NCBI GenBank assembly: GCA_029582155.1
Contig: CM055896.1
Span: 23,465,184 to 23,529,183 of the forward strand
Source: Panopea generosa
Taxonomy: Eukaryota > Mollusca > Bivalvia > Adapedonta > Hiatellidae
Direction of reading: 5' to 3'
Length of the DNA: 64,000 nt
In this document: positions 27,201 to 41,404 of the stretch, in pieces
Numbering within the stretch: the first letter of the stretch is position 1
How the letters are laid out: the number at the start of each line of letters is the position of its first letter
The notes under the pieces: model-generated
Databases searched by the model: none
Seen by the model: only the letters and a program-made list of their open reading frames with translations
Told to the model about the DNA's origin: nothing
Made by a program: the position numbers and the translations under genes

Positions 27201-30200
27201 TTATATTACGTTAGTGTTCTCTACAAGATGGACGTTATATATAACTTTAGTGTTTTCAACAAGATGGACGGTATATAACGTTAGTTTCTACAAGATGGAC
27301 GGAATATAACGTTAGTTTCTACATAATGGCCGGTATATAACGTTAGTGTTTTCTAAAAGATGGACGGTATAGAATGTTAGTGTTTTCTACAAGATGGACG
27401 GTATTTAATGTTAGTGTTTTCTACTAGATGGACGGTATATAACGTTAGTGTTTTCTACAAGATGGACGGTATGTAACATTAGTGGTTTCTACAAGATGGA
27501 CGGTATATAACGAAAGTGTTTTCTACAAGATGGACGGTATATAACGTTATTGTTTTCTACAAGATGGATGTTATATAACGTAAATGTTTTCAACAAGATG
27601 GACGGTATATAACGTTAGTGTTTTCTACAAAATGGACGGTATATAACGTTAGTGTTTTCTACAAAATGGACGGTATAAAACGTTAATATTTTCTACAAGA
27701 TCGATGGTGTATAACGTTAGTGGTTTCTACAAGATGGATGGTATAGAACGTTAATGTTTTCTACAAGATGGACGGTATATAACGTTAGTGTTTTCGACAA
27801 AATGGACGCTATATAACGTTAGTGTTTTCTACAAAATGGACGGTATAAAACGTGAATGTTTTCTACAATATGGACGGTATATAAGTTAGTGGTTTCTACA
27901 AGATGGACGGTATATAACGTTAGTGTTTTCTACAAGATGGGCGGTATATAACGTTAGTGTTTTCTACAAGATGGCCGGTTTATAACGTTAGTTTCTACAA
28001 GATGGACGGTATATAACGTAAATGTTTTGTACAAGATGGCCGGTATATGACGTTAGTTCCTACAAGATGCACGGTATATAACGTAAACGTTTTCTACAAG
28101 ATGGACGGTATATAACGTTAGAGTTTTTTACATGATGGACGGTTTATGACGTTAGTGTTATCTACAAGATGGACGGTATATAAAGTTAGTGTTATCTACA
28201 AGATGGACGGTATATGACATAAGTGTTATCTACAAGATGGACAGTTTATATAACGTTAGTGTTTTCTACAAGATGGACGGTATATAACGTTAGTGTTATC
28301 TACAAGATGGAGGGTATATACCGTTAGTGTTATTTACAAGATGGACGTTATATATAACTTTAGTGTTTTCTACAAGATGGACGGTATAAAACGTTAGTGT
28401 TTTCTACAAGATGGGCGGTATATAAAGTGAGTGTTTTCTACAAGATGGACGGTATATAACGTAAATGTTTTCTACAAGATGGACAGTATATGACGTTAGT
28501 GTTATCTACAAGATGGTCGGTATATATAACGTTAGTGTTATCTACAAGATGGACGGTATAAAACGTGAGTGTTTTCTACAAGATGGCTGGTATATAACGT
28601 TAGGGTTCTCTACAAGATGGACGGTATATATAACTTTAGTGTTCTCTTCAAGATGGACGGTATATATAACTTTAGTGTTTTCTACAAGATGGCCGGTATA
28701 TAACGTGAGTGTTCTCTACAAGATGGTCGGTATATATAATGTTAGTGTTTTCTACAAGATGGACGGTATATAACGTTAGTTTCTAAAAGATGGACGGTAT
28801 ATATAACTTTAGTGTTCTCTTCAAGATGGACGGTATATATAACTTTAGTGTTTTCTACAAGGTGGCCGGTATATAACGTGAGTGTTCTCTACAAGATGGT
28901 CGGTATATTTAACGTTAGTGTTATCTACAAGATGGACGGTATATACCGTTAGTGTTATTTCCAAGATGGACGGTATAAAACGTGAGTGTTTTCTACAAGA
29001 TGGCCGGTATATAACGTTAGGGTTTTCTACAAGATGGACGTTATATAACGTTAGTGTTTTCTACTAGATGGACGGTATATAACGTGAGTATTCTCTACAA
29101 GATGGACGATATACATAACTTTAGTGTTTTCTACAAGATGGATGGTATATATGACGTTAGTGTTTTCTACTTGATGAACGGTATATAACGTGAGTGTTCT
29201 CTACAATATGGACGGTATATATAACTTTAGTGTTCTCTACAAGATGGACGGAATAATATTTATATAACTTTAGTGTTTTCTACAAGATGGCCGGTATATA
29301 ACGTGAGTGTTCTCTACAAGATGGTCGGTATATATAATGTTAGTATTTTCTACAAGATGGACGGTATATAACGTTAGTTTCTAAAAGATGGACGGTATAT
29401 AACTTTAGTTTCTACAAGATGGACGGTATATAACGTTAGTTTCTACAAGATGGACGGTATATAACGTTAGTGTTTTCTACAAGATGAGCGGTATAGAAAG
29501 ATAGTGTTTTCTACAAGATGGACGGTATAGAACGTTAGTGTTTTCTACAAGATGGACGGTATATAACGTTAGATTCTACAATATGGACGGTATAAAACGT
29601 AAGTGTTTTCTACAAGTTGGACGGTATAGAAAGTTAGTGTTTTCTACAAGATGGACGGTATAGAACGTTAGTGTTTTCTGCAAGATGTACGGTATATATA
29701 ACTTTAGTGTTTCCTACAAGATGGACGGTATAGAACGTTAGTGTTTTCTACAAGATGGACGGTAAATAACGTTAATGTTTTTGTACAAGATGGACGTTAT
29801 ATAACGTTAGTGTTTTCTACAAAATGGACGGTATAAAACGTTAGTGTTTTCTACAAGATGGGCTGTATATAAAGTGAGTGTTTTCTACAAGATGGACGGT
29901 ATATAACGTAAATGTTTTCAACAAGATGGACAGTATATGACGTTAGTGTTTTCTACAATATGGACGGTATATAACGTTAGTGTTTTCTACAAGATGGTCG
30001 GTAAATAACGTAAATGTTTTCAACAAGATTGAGAGTATATAACGTTAGTGTTTTCTACAAGATGGACGTTATATATAACTTTAGTGTTCTCTACAAGATG
30101 GACGGTATATATAACTTTAGTGTTTTCTACAAGATGGACGGTATATAACGTTAGTTTATACAAGATGGACGGTATATAACGTTAGTTTCTACAAGATGGA

Positions 30201-30286
30201 CGTTATATTACGTTAGTGTTCTCTACAAGATGGACGTTATATATAACTTTAGTGTTTTCAACAAGATGGACGGTATATAACGTTAG
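24299..30286. repeat. 3,002-bp higher-order tandem duplication within the satellite
   Basis: Copy 1 (24299-27300) and copy 2 (27301-30286) follow each other and match monomer by monomer at a fixed 3,002-bp offset. Examples are the word GGAATATAAC at 24299 and 27301, and 102-codon frames at 25463 and 28465 with the same protein. I noticed only isolated differences, such as G to C in the GACGGTATATAACG word (24804 versus 27806) and TTTTCGACAAG versus TTTTCAACAAG near 26915 and 29917. This points to a recent unequal exchange or an assembly duplication. Confidence 0.93.
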
Positions 30287-31469
30287 TGTTCTCTACAAGT
30301 TGGACGTTATATATAACTTTAGTGTTTTCTACAAGATGGACGGTATATAACGTTAGTGTTTTCTACAAGATGGATGGTATATAACGTTAGTGTTTTCTAC
30401 AAGATGGATGGTATATATCTTAAATGTTTTCTAATAGATGGACAGTATACGACGTTAGTGTTTTCTACAAGATGGACGGTATATAACGTGAGTGTTTTCT
30501 ACAAAATGGACGGTATAAAATGTAAATGTTTTCTACAAGATGGACGGTATATAACGTTAGTGGTTTCTACAAGATGGACGTTATAGAACGTAAATGTTTT
30601 CTACAAGATGGACGGTATATAACGTTAGTATTTTCTACAAAATGGACGGTATATAACGTTAGTGTTTTCTACAAAATGGAGGGTATAAAACGTGAATGTT
30701 TTCTACAAGATGGACGATATGTAAGTAAGTGGTTTCTACAAGATGGTCAGTATATAACGTTAGTGTTTTCTACAAGATGGGCGGTATATAACGTTAGTGT
30801 TTTCAACAAAATGGACGGTATATAACTTTAGTGTTCTCTTCAAGATGGACGGTATATAACGTTAGTTTATACAAGATGGACGGTATATAACGTTAGTTTC
30901 TACAAGATGGACGTTATATAACGTTAGTGTTTTCTACAAAATGGACGGTATAAAACGTTAGTGTTTTCTACAAGATGGGCGGTATATAAAGTAAGTGTTT
31001 TCTACAAGATGGACGGTATATAACGTAAATGTTTTCTACAAGATGGACAGTATATGACGTTAGTGTTTTCTACAAGATGGACGGTATATAACGTTAGTGT
31101 TTTCTACAAGATGGTCGGTAAATAACGTAAATGTTTTCAACAAGATGGAGAGTATATAACGTTAGTGTTTTCTACAAGATGGACGTTATATATAACTTTA
31201 GTGTTCTCTACAAGATGGACGGTATATATAACTTAAGTGTTTTCTACAAGATGGACGGTATATAACGTTAGTTTATACAAGATGGACGGTATATAACGTT
31301 AGTTTCTACAAGATGGACGTTATATTACGTAAGTGGTCTCTACAAGATGGACGTTATATATAACTTTAGTGTTTTCTACAAGATGGACGGTATATAACGT
31401 TAGTGTTCTCTACAAGTTGGACGTTATATATAACTTTAGTGTTTTCTACAAGATGGACGGTATATAACG

Positions 31470-33450
31470 TTAGTGTTTTCTACAAGATGGACGGTATATA
31501 ACGTTAGTGTTTTCTACAAGATGGATGGTATATAACTTAAATGTTTTCTAATAGATGGACAGTATACGACGTTAGTGTTTTCTACAAGATGGACGGTATA
31601 TAACGTGAGTGTTTTCTACAAAATGGACGGTATAAAATGTAAATGTTTTCTACAAGATGGACGGTATATAACGTTAGTGGTTTCTACAAGATGGACGTTA
31701 TAGAACGTAAATGTTTTCTACAAGATGGACGGTATATAACGTTAGTATTTTCTACAAAATGGACGGTATATAACGTTAGTGTTTTCTACAAAATGGAGGG
31801 TATAAAACGTGAATGTTTTCTACAAGACGGACGATATATAAGTAAGTGGCTTCTACAAGATGGTCAGTATATAACGTTAGTGTTTTCTACAAGATGGGCG
31901 GTATATAACGTTAGTGTTTTCTACAAGATGGCCGGTATATAACGTTATTTTCTACAAGATGGACGGTATATAACGTAAATGTTTTCTACAAGATGGCCGG
32001 TATATTACGTTAGTTTCTACAAGATAGACGGTATATAACGTAACCGTTTTCTACAAGATGGACGGTATATAACGTTAGAGTTTTCTACAAGATGGACAGT
32101 TGATGACGTTAGTGTTATCAACAAGATGGACGGTATATAACTTTAGTGTTTTCTACAAGATGGACGGTATATAACGTTAGTGTTTTCTACAAGATGGACG
32201 GTATATAACGTTATTGTTTTCTACAAGATGGATGGTATATAACTTAAATGTTTTCTAATAGATGGACAGTATACGACGTTAGTGTTTTCTACAAGATGGA
32301 CGGTATATAACGTGAGTGTTTTCTACAAAATGGACGGTATAAAATGTAAATGTTTTCTACAAGATGGACGGTATATAACGTTAGTGTTTTCTACAAGATG
32401 GACGGTATAGAACGTTAATGTTTTCTACAAGATGGACGGTATATAACGTGATTTTTCTCTACGAGATGGACGGTATATATAACGTTAGTGTTCTCTACAA
32501 GATGACGTTATATATAACTTGAGTGTTTTCTACTAGATGGCCTGTATATATTGTGAGTGTTCTCTACAAGATGGACGGTATATAACGTGAGTGTTTTCTA
32601 CAAAATGGACGGTATAAAATGTAAATGTTTTCTACAATATGGACGGTATATAACGTTAGTGGTTTCTACAAGATGGACGTTATAGAACGTAAATGTTTTC
32701 TACAAGATGGACGGTATATAACGTTAGTATTTTCTACAAAATGGACGGTATATAACGTTAGTGTTTTCTACAAAATGGAGGGTATAAAACGTGAATGTTT
32801 TCTACAAGACGGACGATATATAAGTAAGTGGTTTCTACAAGATGGTCAGTATATAACGTTAGTGTTTTCTACAAGATGGGCGGTATATAACGTTAGTGTT
32901 TTCTACAAGATGGCCGGTATATAACGTTATTTTCTACAAGATGGACGGTATATAACGTAAATGTTTTCTACAAGATGGCCGGTATATTACGTTAGTTTCT
33001 ACAAGATAGACGGTATATAACGTAACCGTTTTCTACAAGATGGACGGTATATAACGTTAGAGTTTTCTACAAGATGGACAGTTGATGACGTTAGTGTTAT
33101 CAACAAGATGGACGGTATATAACTTTAGTGTTTTCTACAAGATGGACGGTATATAACGTTAGTGTTTTCTACAAGATGGACGGTATATAACGTTATTGTT
33201 TTCTACAAGATGGATGGTATATAACTTAAATGTTTTCTAATAGATGGACAGTATACGACGTTAGTGTTTTCTACAAGATGGACGGTATATAACGTGAGTG
33301 TTTTCTACAAAATGGACGGTATAAAATGTAAATGTTTTCTACAAGATGGACGGTATATAACGTTAGTGTTTTCTACAAGATGGACGGTATAGAACGTTAA
33401 TGTTTTCTACAAGATGGACGGTATATAACGTTAGTGGTTTCTACAAGATG
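31470..33450. repeat. 982-bp higher-order duplication in the satellite
   Basis: Distinctive monomer series recur at a 982-bp offset: frames starting at 31643 and 32625, and the rare word CAGTTGATGACG near 32098 and 33080. A related but shorter series begins at 30526, 1,117 bp before 31643. Copies differ at a few bases, for example TACAAGATGG versus TACAATATGG at the start of the third. Confidence 0.85.
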
Positions 33451-36400
33451 GACGGTATATAACGTTAGTGTTTTCTCCAAGATGGATGGTATATAACGTA
33501 AATAATTTCTAAAAGATGAACAGTATATGACGTTATTGTTTTCTACAAGATGGACGGTATATAACGTTAGTGTTTTCTACAAGATGGACGGTATATAACG
33601 TTAGTGTTTTCTACAAAATGGACGGTATAAAACGTTAGTGTTTTCTACAAGATGGGCGGTATATAAAGTGAGTGTTTTCTACAAGATGGACGGTATATAA
33701 CGTAAATGTTTTCTACAAGATGGACAGTATATGACGTTAGTGTTTTCTACAAGATGGATGTTAAATAACGTTAGTGTTTTTCTACAAGATGGACGGTAAA
33801 TAACGTAAATGTTTTCAACAAGATGGAGAGTATATAACGTTAGGGTTTTCTACAAGATGGACCGTATAAAACGTGAGTGTTTTCTACAAGATGGACGGTA
33901 TATAACATTAGAGTTTTTTAACAACATTGGCGGTATATATCACGTTAGTGTTTTCTGCTAGATGGACTGTATATAACGTTAGTGTTTTCTACAAGATAGA
34001 CGGTATATAATGTAAATGTTATCTACAAGATGGACGGTACATAACATTAGTGTTTTCTACAAGATGTACGGTATATAACGTTAGTGTTTTCTACAAGATG
34101 GACGGTATATGACGTTAGTGTTTTCTAAAAGATAGACGGTATATACCGTAAGTGTTATCTACAAGACGGACGTTAAATAACATTAGTGTTTTCTACAAGA
34201 TGGACGGTATATAACGTTAGTGTTTTCTACAAAATGGACTGTATATTACGTGAGTGTTTTCTACAAGATGGACGGTATATAATGTAAATGTTTCCTACAA
34301 GATGGACGGTATATAACGTTTGTGTTTTCTACAAGATGGACGGTATAAAACGTGAATGTTTTCTACAAGATTGACGGTATATAACGATAGAGTTTTCTAC
34401 AAGATGGACGGTATATAACGTAAGTGTTTTCTACAAGATGAACGGTGTATACCGTTAGTGTTATCTACAAGATGGACAATATATAACATTAGTGTTTTCC
34501 AGAAGATGGGCGGTATATAACTTTAGTGTTTTCTACAAGATGAACGGTATATAAAATGAGTGTTTTCTACAAGATGGACGATATAGATTATGTAAAAATT
34601 GTTTTCTACAAGATGGACGGTATATAACGTTAGTGTTTTCTACAAGACAAACGGTATATACCGTTAGTGTTATATACAAGATGGACGGTATATAACGTTA
34701 GTGTTTTTTACAAGATGGACGGTATATAAAGTGAATGTTTTCTACAAGATGGACGGTATAGATAACGTTAGTGTTTTCTACAAGATGGACGGTATATTAC
34801 GTTTGTGTTTTCTAAAAGATGGGCAGTATATATAACGAAAGTGTTTTCTACAAGATGGACGGTATATGACATGAGTCTTATCTACAAGATGGACGGTATA
34901 TAACATTAGTGTTTTCTACAAGATGGACGGTATATAACGTTAGTGTTTTCAATAAGATGGACGGTATATAAAGTGAGTGTTTTCAACAAGATGGACGGTA
35001 TAGATAACGTTAGTGTTTTTTACAAGATGGACGGTATATAACGTTAGTGTTTTCTACAAGATGGACAGTATATGACGTTAGTGTTTTCTACATGATGGGC
35101 GGTATATATAACGTAAGTGTTTTCTTCAAGATGGACGGTATATGACGATAATGTTTTCTACAAATATAACGTGAGTGTTTTCTACAAGATGGACGGTATA
35201 TGACGTTCGTGTTTTCTATAAGATGGACGGTGTATATAACGTGAGTGTTATCTACAAGATGGACGGTATATAACGTTAGTGTTACTTACAAGATGGACGG
35301 TATATGACGTTAATGTTTTCTACAAATATAACGTGAGTGTTTTCTACAAGATGGACGGTATATGACGTTCGTGTTTTCTATAAGATGGACGGTGTATATA
35401 ACGTGAGTGTTATCTACAAGATGGACGGTATATATAACGTTAGTGTTACTTACAAGATGGACGGTATATGACGTTAATGTTTTCTACAAATATAACGTGA
35501 GTGTTTTCTACAAGATGGACGGTATATGACGTTCGTGTTTTCTATCAGATGGACGGTGTATATAACGTTAGTGTTACTTACAAGATGGCCGGTATATAAC
35601 GTTAGTGTTACTTACAAGATGGACGGTATATAACGTCAGTGTTACTTACAAGATGGACGGTATATAACGTTAGTGTTTTCTACAAGATGGCCGGTATATA
35701 TCGTTAATGTTTTCTACAAGATGGACGGTATATATAAAGTTAGTGTTTTCTACAAGATGGCCGGTATATAACGTTAATGTTTACTTCAAAATGGATGGTA
35801 TATAACATAATTGTTTTCTACAAGATGGACGTTATATAACGTTAGTGATTTCTACAAGATGGACGTAATATAATGTTATTTTTTCTAGAATATTGACGGT
35901 ATATAACGTTAGTGTTTTCTACAAGATGAACGGTATATAACGTTAGTGTTTCTACAAGATGGGCGGTATATAACGTAAGTTTTTTCTGCAAGATGGACGG
36001 TATATAACGTTAGTGTTTTCTACAAGATGGACGGTATATATCGTTAGTGTTTTCTACAAGATGGACGGTATATAACGTTAGTTTCTACAAGTTTCTATAC
36101 CATATAACGTTAGAGTTTTATACAAGATGGACGAAATATATAACGTAAGTGTTTTCTACAAGATGGACGGTATCTATAACGTTATTGTTTTCTACCAGAT
36201 GGACGGTATATAACGTTAGTGTTTCTACAAAATGGATGGTATATGACATTAGTGTTTTCAACAAGATGGACGGTATATGACGTTAGTGTTTTCTACAAGA
36301 TGGGCGGTATATATAACGTAAGTGTTTTCTACAAGTTGAACGTTATATAACGTTAGTGTTTTCTACAAGATGGACGGTATATGACGTTAGTGTTTTCTAC

Positions 36401-39400
36401 AAGATGGGCGGTATATATAACGTAAGTGTTTTCTACAAGATGAACGTTATATAACGTAAGTGTTTTCTACAAGATGGACGGTATATGACGTTAGTTTCTA
36501 CGAGATAGACAGTATATGACGTTAGTTTCTACAAGATGGACGGTATATGACGTTAATGTTTTCTACAAGATTTGCGGTATATATAACGTGAGTGTTTTTC
36601 AAAATATGGAAGGTATATCACGTTAGTGTTTTCTGCAAGATGGACGGTATATAACGTTAGTGTTTTTTACAAGATGGACGGCATATATATAATGTTAGAG
36701 TTTTCTACAGGATGGACGAAATATATAACGTTAGTGTTTTCTACAAGATGGTATGTATCTATAACATTAGTGTTTTCTACAAGATGGACGGTATATGACG
36801 TTAGGGTTTTCTACAAGATGGACGATATATAGCGTTAATGTTATCTATAAGAAGGACGATATATGACGTTAGTGTTTTCTACAAGATGGACGGTATATAA
36901 CGTGATTGTTTTCTACAAGATGGACGGTACAGAATGTTAGTGTTTTCTACAAGATGGACTGTATAGAACGTTTTTGTTTTCTACAAGATGGACGGTATAG
37001 AAAAGTTTGTGGTTTCTACAAGATGGACGGTATATAACGTATAACTTAGTGTTTTCTACAAGATGGACGGTATATAACGTTAGTGGTTTCTACAAGATGG
37101 ACGGTATATAACGTTATTGTTTTCTACAAGATAGATGGTATATAACGTAAATGTTTTCTACAAGATGGACAGTATATGACGTTAGTGTTTTCTACAAGAT
37201 GAACGGTATATAACGTTAGTGTTTTCTACAAGATGGACGGTATATAACGTTAGTGTTTTCTAAAAAATGAACGGTACAAAACGTTACTGTTTTCTACAAG
37301 TACGGCAGTATATAACGTGAGTGTTTTCTACAAGATGGACGGTATATAACGTAAATGTTTTCTACAAGATGGACAGTATATGACGTTAGTGTTTTCTACA
37401 AGATGGACGATAAATAACGTTAGTGTTTTCTACAAGATGGACGGTATATAAAGTAAATGTTTTCAACAAGATTAACAGTATATAATGTTAGGGTTTTCTA
37501 CAAGATGGACCGTATAAAACGTAAGTGTTTTCTACAAGATGGACAGTATATAACGTTAGAGTTTTTTAAACAAGATGGGCTGTATATATCACTTAGTGTT
37601 TTCAACAAGATGGACGATATATGACGTTAGTATTTTCCACAAGATAGACGGTATATAACATTAGTGTTTTCTACAAGATGTACGGTATGTAACGTTAGTT
37701 TTTTCTACAAGATGGAAGGTATATGACGTTAGTGTTTTCTACAAGATGGACGGTATATACCGTTAGTGTTATCTACAAGATGGACGGTATATAACATTGG
37801 TGTTTTCTACAAATGGATGGTATATAACGTTAGTGTTTGCTACAAGATGGACGGTATATAATGTTAGTGTTTTCTTCAAGATGGACGGTATATAATGTAA
37901 ATGTTTTCTACAGGATGGACGGTATATAACGTTAGTGTTTTGTACAAGACGGACGATATATAACGTTAGTGTTTTCTACAAGATGGACGGTATATAACTT
38001 TAGTGTTTTCTACAAGATGGACGGTATATAACGTTAGTGTTTTCTACAAGATGGACGGTATAAAACGTGAATGTTTTCTACAAGATGGACGGTATATAAC
38101 GATAGAGTTTTCTACAAGATGGACGGTATATAACGTAAGTGTTTTCTACAAGATGGACGGTGTATACAGTTAGTGTTTTCTACAAGATGGACGGTATATA
38201 ACGTTAGTGTTTTCTACAAGATGGACGGTATATAAAGTGAGTGTTTTCTACAAGATGGACGATATAGATAACGTTAATGTTTTCTACAAGATGTACGGTA
38301 TATAACGTTAGTGTTTTCTACAAGATTGACGTTATATAACATTAGTGTTTTCTACAAGATGGACGGTATATAACGTTAGTGTTTTCTACAAGATGGACGG
38401 TATATAACGTTAGTGTTTTTTACAAGTTGGACAGTATATAACGTTTGTGTTTTCTACAAGATGGGCGATATATATAACGTAAGTGTTTTGTACCAGATGG
38501 ACGGTATATGACGTTAGTGTTATCTACAAGATGGACGGTATATAACATTAGTTTTTTCTACAAGATGGACGGTATATAACGTGAGTGTTTTCAACAATAT
38601 GGACGGTATTTAATGTGAGTGTTTTCTACAAGATGGACGGCATAGATAACGTTAGTGTTTTCTACAAGATGGACGGTATATAACGTTATTGTTTTCTACA
38701 AGATGGACGGTATATGACGTTTGTGTTTTCTACAAGATGGGCTGTATATATAACGTAAGTGTTTTCTACAAGATGGACGGTATTTGACGTTAGTGTTTTC
38801 TACAAATATAACGTTAGTGTTTTCTACACGATGGACGGTATATGACGTTCGTGTTTTTTATAAGATGGACGGTGTATATAACGTTAGTGTTTTTTACAAG
38901 ATGGACGGTATATAACGTTAGTGTTACTTACAAGATGGACGGTATATATAACGTTAGTGTTACTTACAAGATGGACGGTATATAACGTTAGTGTTTTCTA
39001 CAAGATGGCCGGTATATAACGTTAGTGTTTTCTACAAGATGGACGGTATATATAAAGTGACTGTTTTCTACAAGATGGCCGGTATATAACGTTAGTGTTT
39101 TCTACAAGATGGACGGTATATAACGTAAGTGTTTTCCACAAGATGGACGTTACATATCGTTAGTGTTTTCTACAAGATGGACGGTATATAACGTTATTGT
39201 TTTCTACAAGATGGACATTATATAACGTTAGTGTTTTCTACAAGATGGACGGTATATAACGTTAGTGTTTCTACAAGATGGGCGTTATATAACGTTAGTG
39301 TTTTCTACACGATGGACGTTATATAACGTTAGAGTTTTCTACAAGATGTACGGTATAGATAACGTTAGTTTTTTTCTACAAGATGGACGGTATATGACGT

Positions 39401-39402
39401 TA

Positions 39403-39873
39403 GGACTCACACCACTATTATCTTCCTTGAGTACTCCGGACCTACAGGCGAAGGAGGTAGAAATAAAACTTTAGTTCTCTTTTTCTTCTTTTTTCAGGGC
39501 TTTGTTCTGCAATGTTTTGTTTTTTGCTGGCATGAGTTAAATGGTCAGTATTTTAGAAATCATCACTGAAAATTTGATGCTGATACCTGCTTTCTGGACA
39601 ATTCTGTGTCATTTCAGAATTGTTGGTTCGAACGGCATCTAGGGCGAATAGTTGACATATTATTACTCTGGAAATTGATAGGTCTCACAAAAGCATTGAA
39701 TTTAAAAAAAAAAAACCTGGTCAAGGTATACTTTTTTTTCTTTATAATTGTATATCTTGAACCAGTGAAGAATTTGAGCCCAGACACATGCTGCAGAATT
39801 TCATTTTTCACTCTGTTTTGGACATAAATGTTACAATGGAGCCCTATGGGAAATGTAATAGTGGTGTGAGACG
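39403..39873. mobile_element. 471-bp non-autonomous transposon with inverted repeats, in the satellite
   Basis: The left end GGACTCACACCACTATTA (39403-39420) and the inverted right end CGTCTCACACCACTATTA (39873-39856) match at 16 of 18 positions. GTTA of the satellite lies on both sides (39399-39402 and 39874-39877). The interior is non-coding, with short poly-A and poly-T stretches. Small frames at 39606-39827 on either strand have no domain. Length and target resemble the insertion at 18207, but the terminal sequences differ. Confidence 0.82.
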
Positions 39874-40295
39874 GTTAGTATTTCCTACAAGATGGACGGT
39901 ATATATAACGTTACTGTTATCTACAAGATGGACGGTATATAACGTTAGATTTTTCTACAAGATACGGTATATGACGTTAGTGTTATCTACAAGATGGACG
40001 GTATATAACGTTAGTGTTATCTTCAAGATGGACGGTATATGACATTAGTGTTATCTACAAGAAGGACGGTATATAACGTAATTATTTCCAACAAGATGGC
40101 CGGTGTATGACGTCAGTGTTTTCTACAAGATGGACGGTGTATAACGTTAGTGTTTTCTACAAGATGAGCGGTATAAGACATTAGTGTTTTCTACAAGATG
40201 GACGGTATATGATGTTAGTGTTTTCTAAAAGGTTGACGGTAGATGACGTTAGTGTTTTCTACAAGATGGACGGTATATGACGTCAGTTTTTTCTA
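39874..40295. repeat. 34-bp satellite, third block
   Basis: Satellite monomers resume after the 471-bp element, beginning GTTAGTATTTCC. They include more ATGACG variants and a truncated monomer ACAAGATACGG near 39957. The block ends in TTTTTTCTA at the junction with the 3.47-kb insertion. Confidence 0.97.
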
Positions 40296-41404
40296 TTGGC
40301 CTCTTCGAATCCCGAGAGCGAGATTTCGCGCGAGACTATGAGCTCAGGGGGGATTCGTTTCATCGCGGTCGCTGCTGAAACAATGTAGATTTCACGTAAA
40401 TAAATTGAATTTTCATACATTAACAACACAAATATTTATTAAACAGTTTAATAAAGTTTAATTTGAGAGAGTATGCTAGAATCAATGATGAACATAAGAA
40501 ATGATGCGGTTGTTGACCATGATTACCTTTTTATTGTGACTTTTATTACTGTTGTACATGTAAGTGGGTGGTGTTAGCATAATGTAAAATGGTGTGTTTG
40601 TGTGTGGTATATAAGTGTAAATTATTAAGAAAAGTTATTCTTGCAGAAGAAATTACTTAATTTGTTTCAAGAACATAATTCATTATAGATATATAAAGAC
40701 GAGTTAGAAGTTTAAAACTCCGTCTCTGAGATTGTTTTGTACCAGTTGTAGTAACCTAGTTTCAACACAGAAACGAACATTCCCGTGTAATTATACTGTA
40801 CATGTTTCATAATATTTTTTTTTATTTTATTTTTTTACTCATCAACTATTTATTAGTGACTTAAGATTATTGTTATATGAATTTTATTTCAGTTCCATTA
40901 AAATGCCGTCGGATGACTATTGTTGTGTGTCCTTGTGAATCCACAAGAGAAGTAAAGTTCCAACGCGTTCTACATTTTACACTATTTCAAAAGAGCCCAA
41001 CAGTGACAGTCTAGGATCAAACGGAGTCATACGGATTAATATGGCAAACTTAAGCCATGGCTACTCACAGACAGCTGATGAAGAAAACCCAACTATCCTC
41101 CATCTCATATGTCGACAATCTGGAAAAAATTGTACGGCATTCCATATTTCCAAACAAACGGAATATGCTTGTTTTTCATGTTTAAGTCTAAAAAAGAATA
41201 AATGTTTTCATCTGAGATATGTGAATTAATATAAAAGCATCTTTTTCAAAAATGTACCTTTTTGGAATTTTTACGCATCTAATCCAATAAAAAAAATCTA
41301 ACCACAATTTTATCTTTTCTTAAAAAAAGGTTATGCTTGTTTAACCTATAATGATAAAACTAACATTGAAATAAAGAACTGACATAAAAAATGAACATTT
41401 ATAA

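Larger units (their letters stand above)
18677..39402. repeat. 34-bp satellite, main block (about 20.7 kb)
   Basis: Hundreds of monomers of about 34 bp contain GTTTTCTACAAGATGGACGG followed by TATATAACGTTAGT. Length variants of 31-37 bp arise mainly from adding TA in the TATATAA part and from TTAGTTTCTAC in place of TTAGTGTTTTCTAC. Each monomer holds a TATATAA box, two CpGs and an ATG in ACAAGATGG context. Multi-monomer units are themselves duplicated (418, 660, 982, 1117 and 3002 bp). Open frames that run through it spell 12- or 34-residue repeats and are by-products of monomer length. Confidence 0.98.

Noticed and set aside
20147-40042. Many frames encoding MFSTRWTVYN / YKMDGI repeat proteins
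   Set aside because: They follow the satellite. 36-bp monomers give 12-residue repeats and three 34-bp monomers give 34 codons. They break at every length variant and most end at the TATATAA stop.
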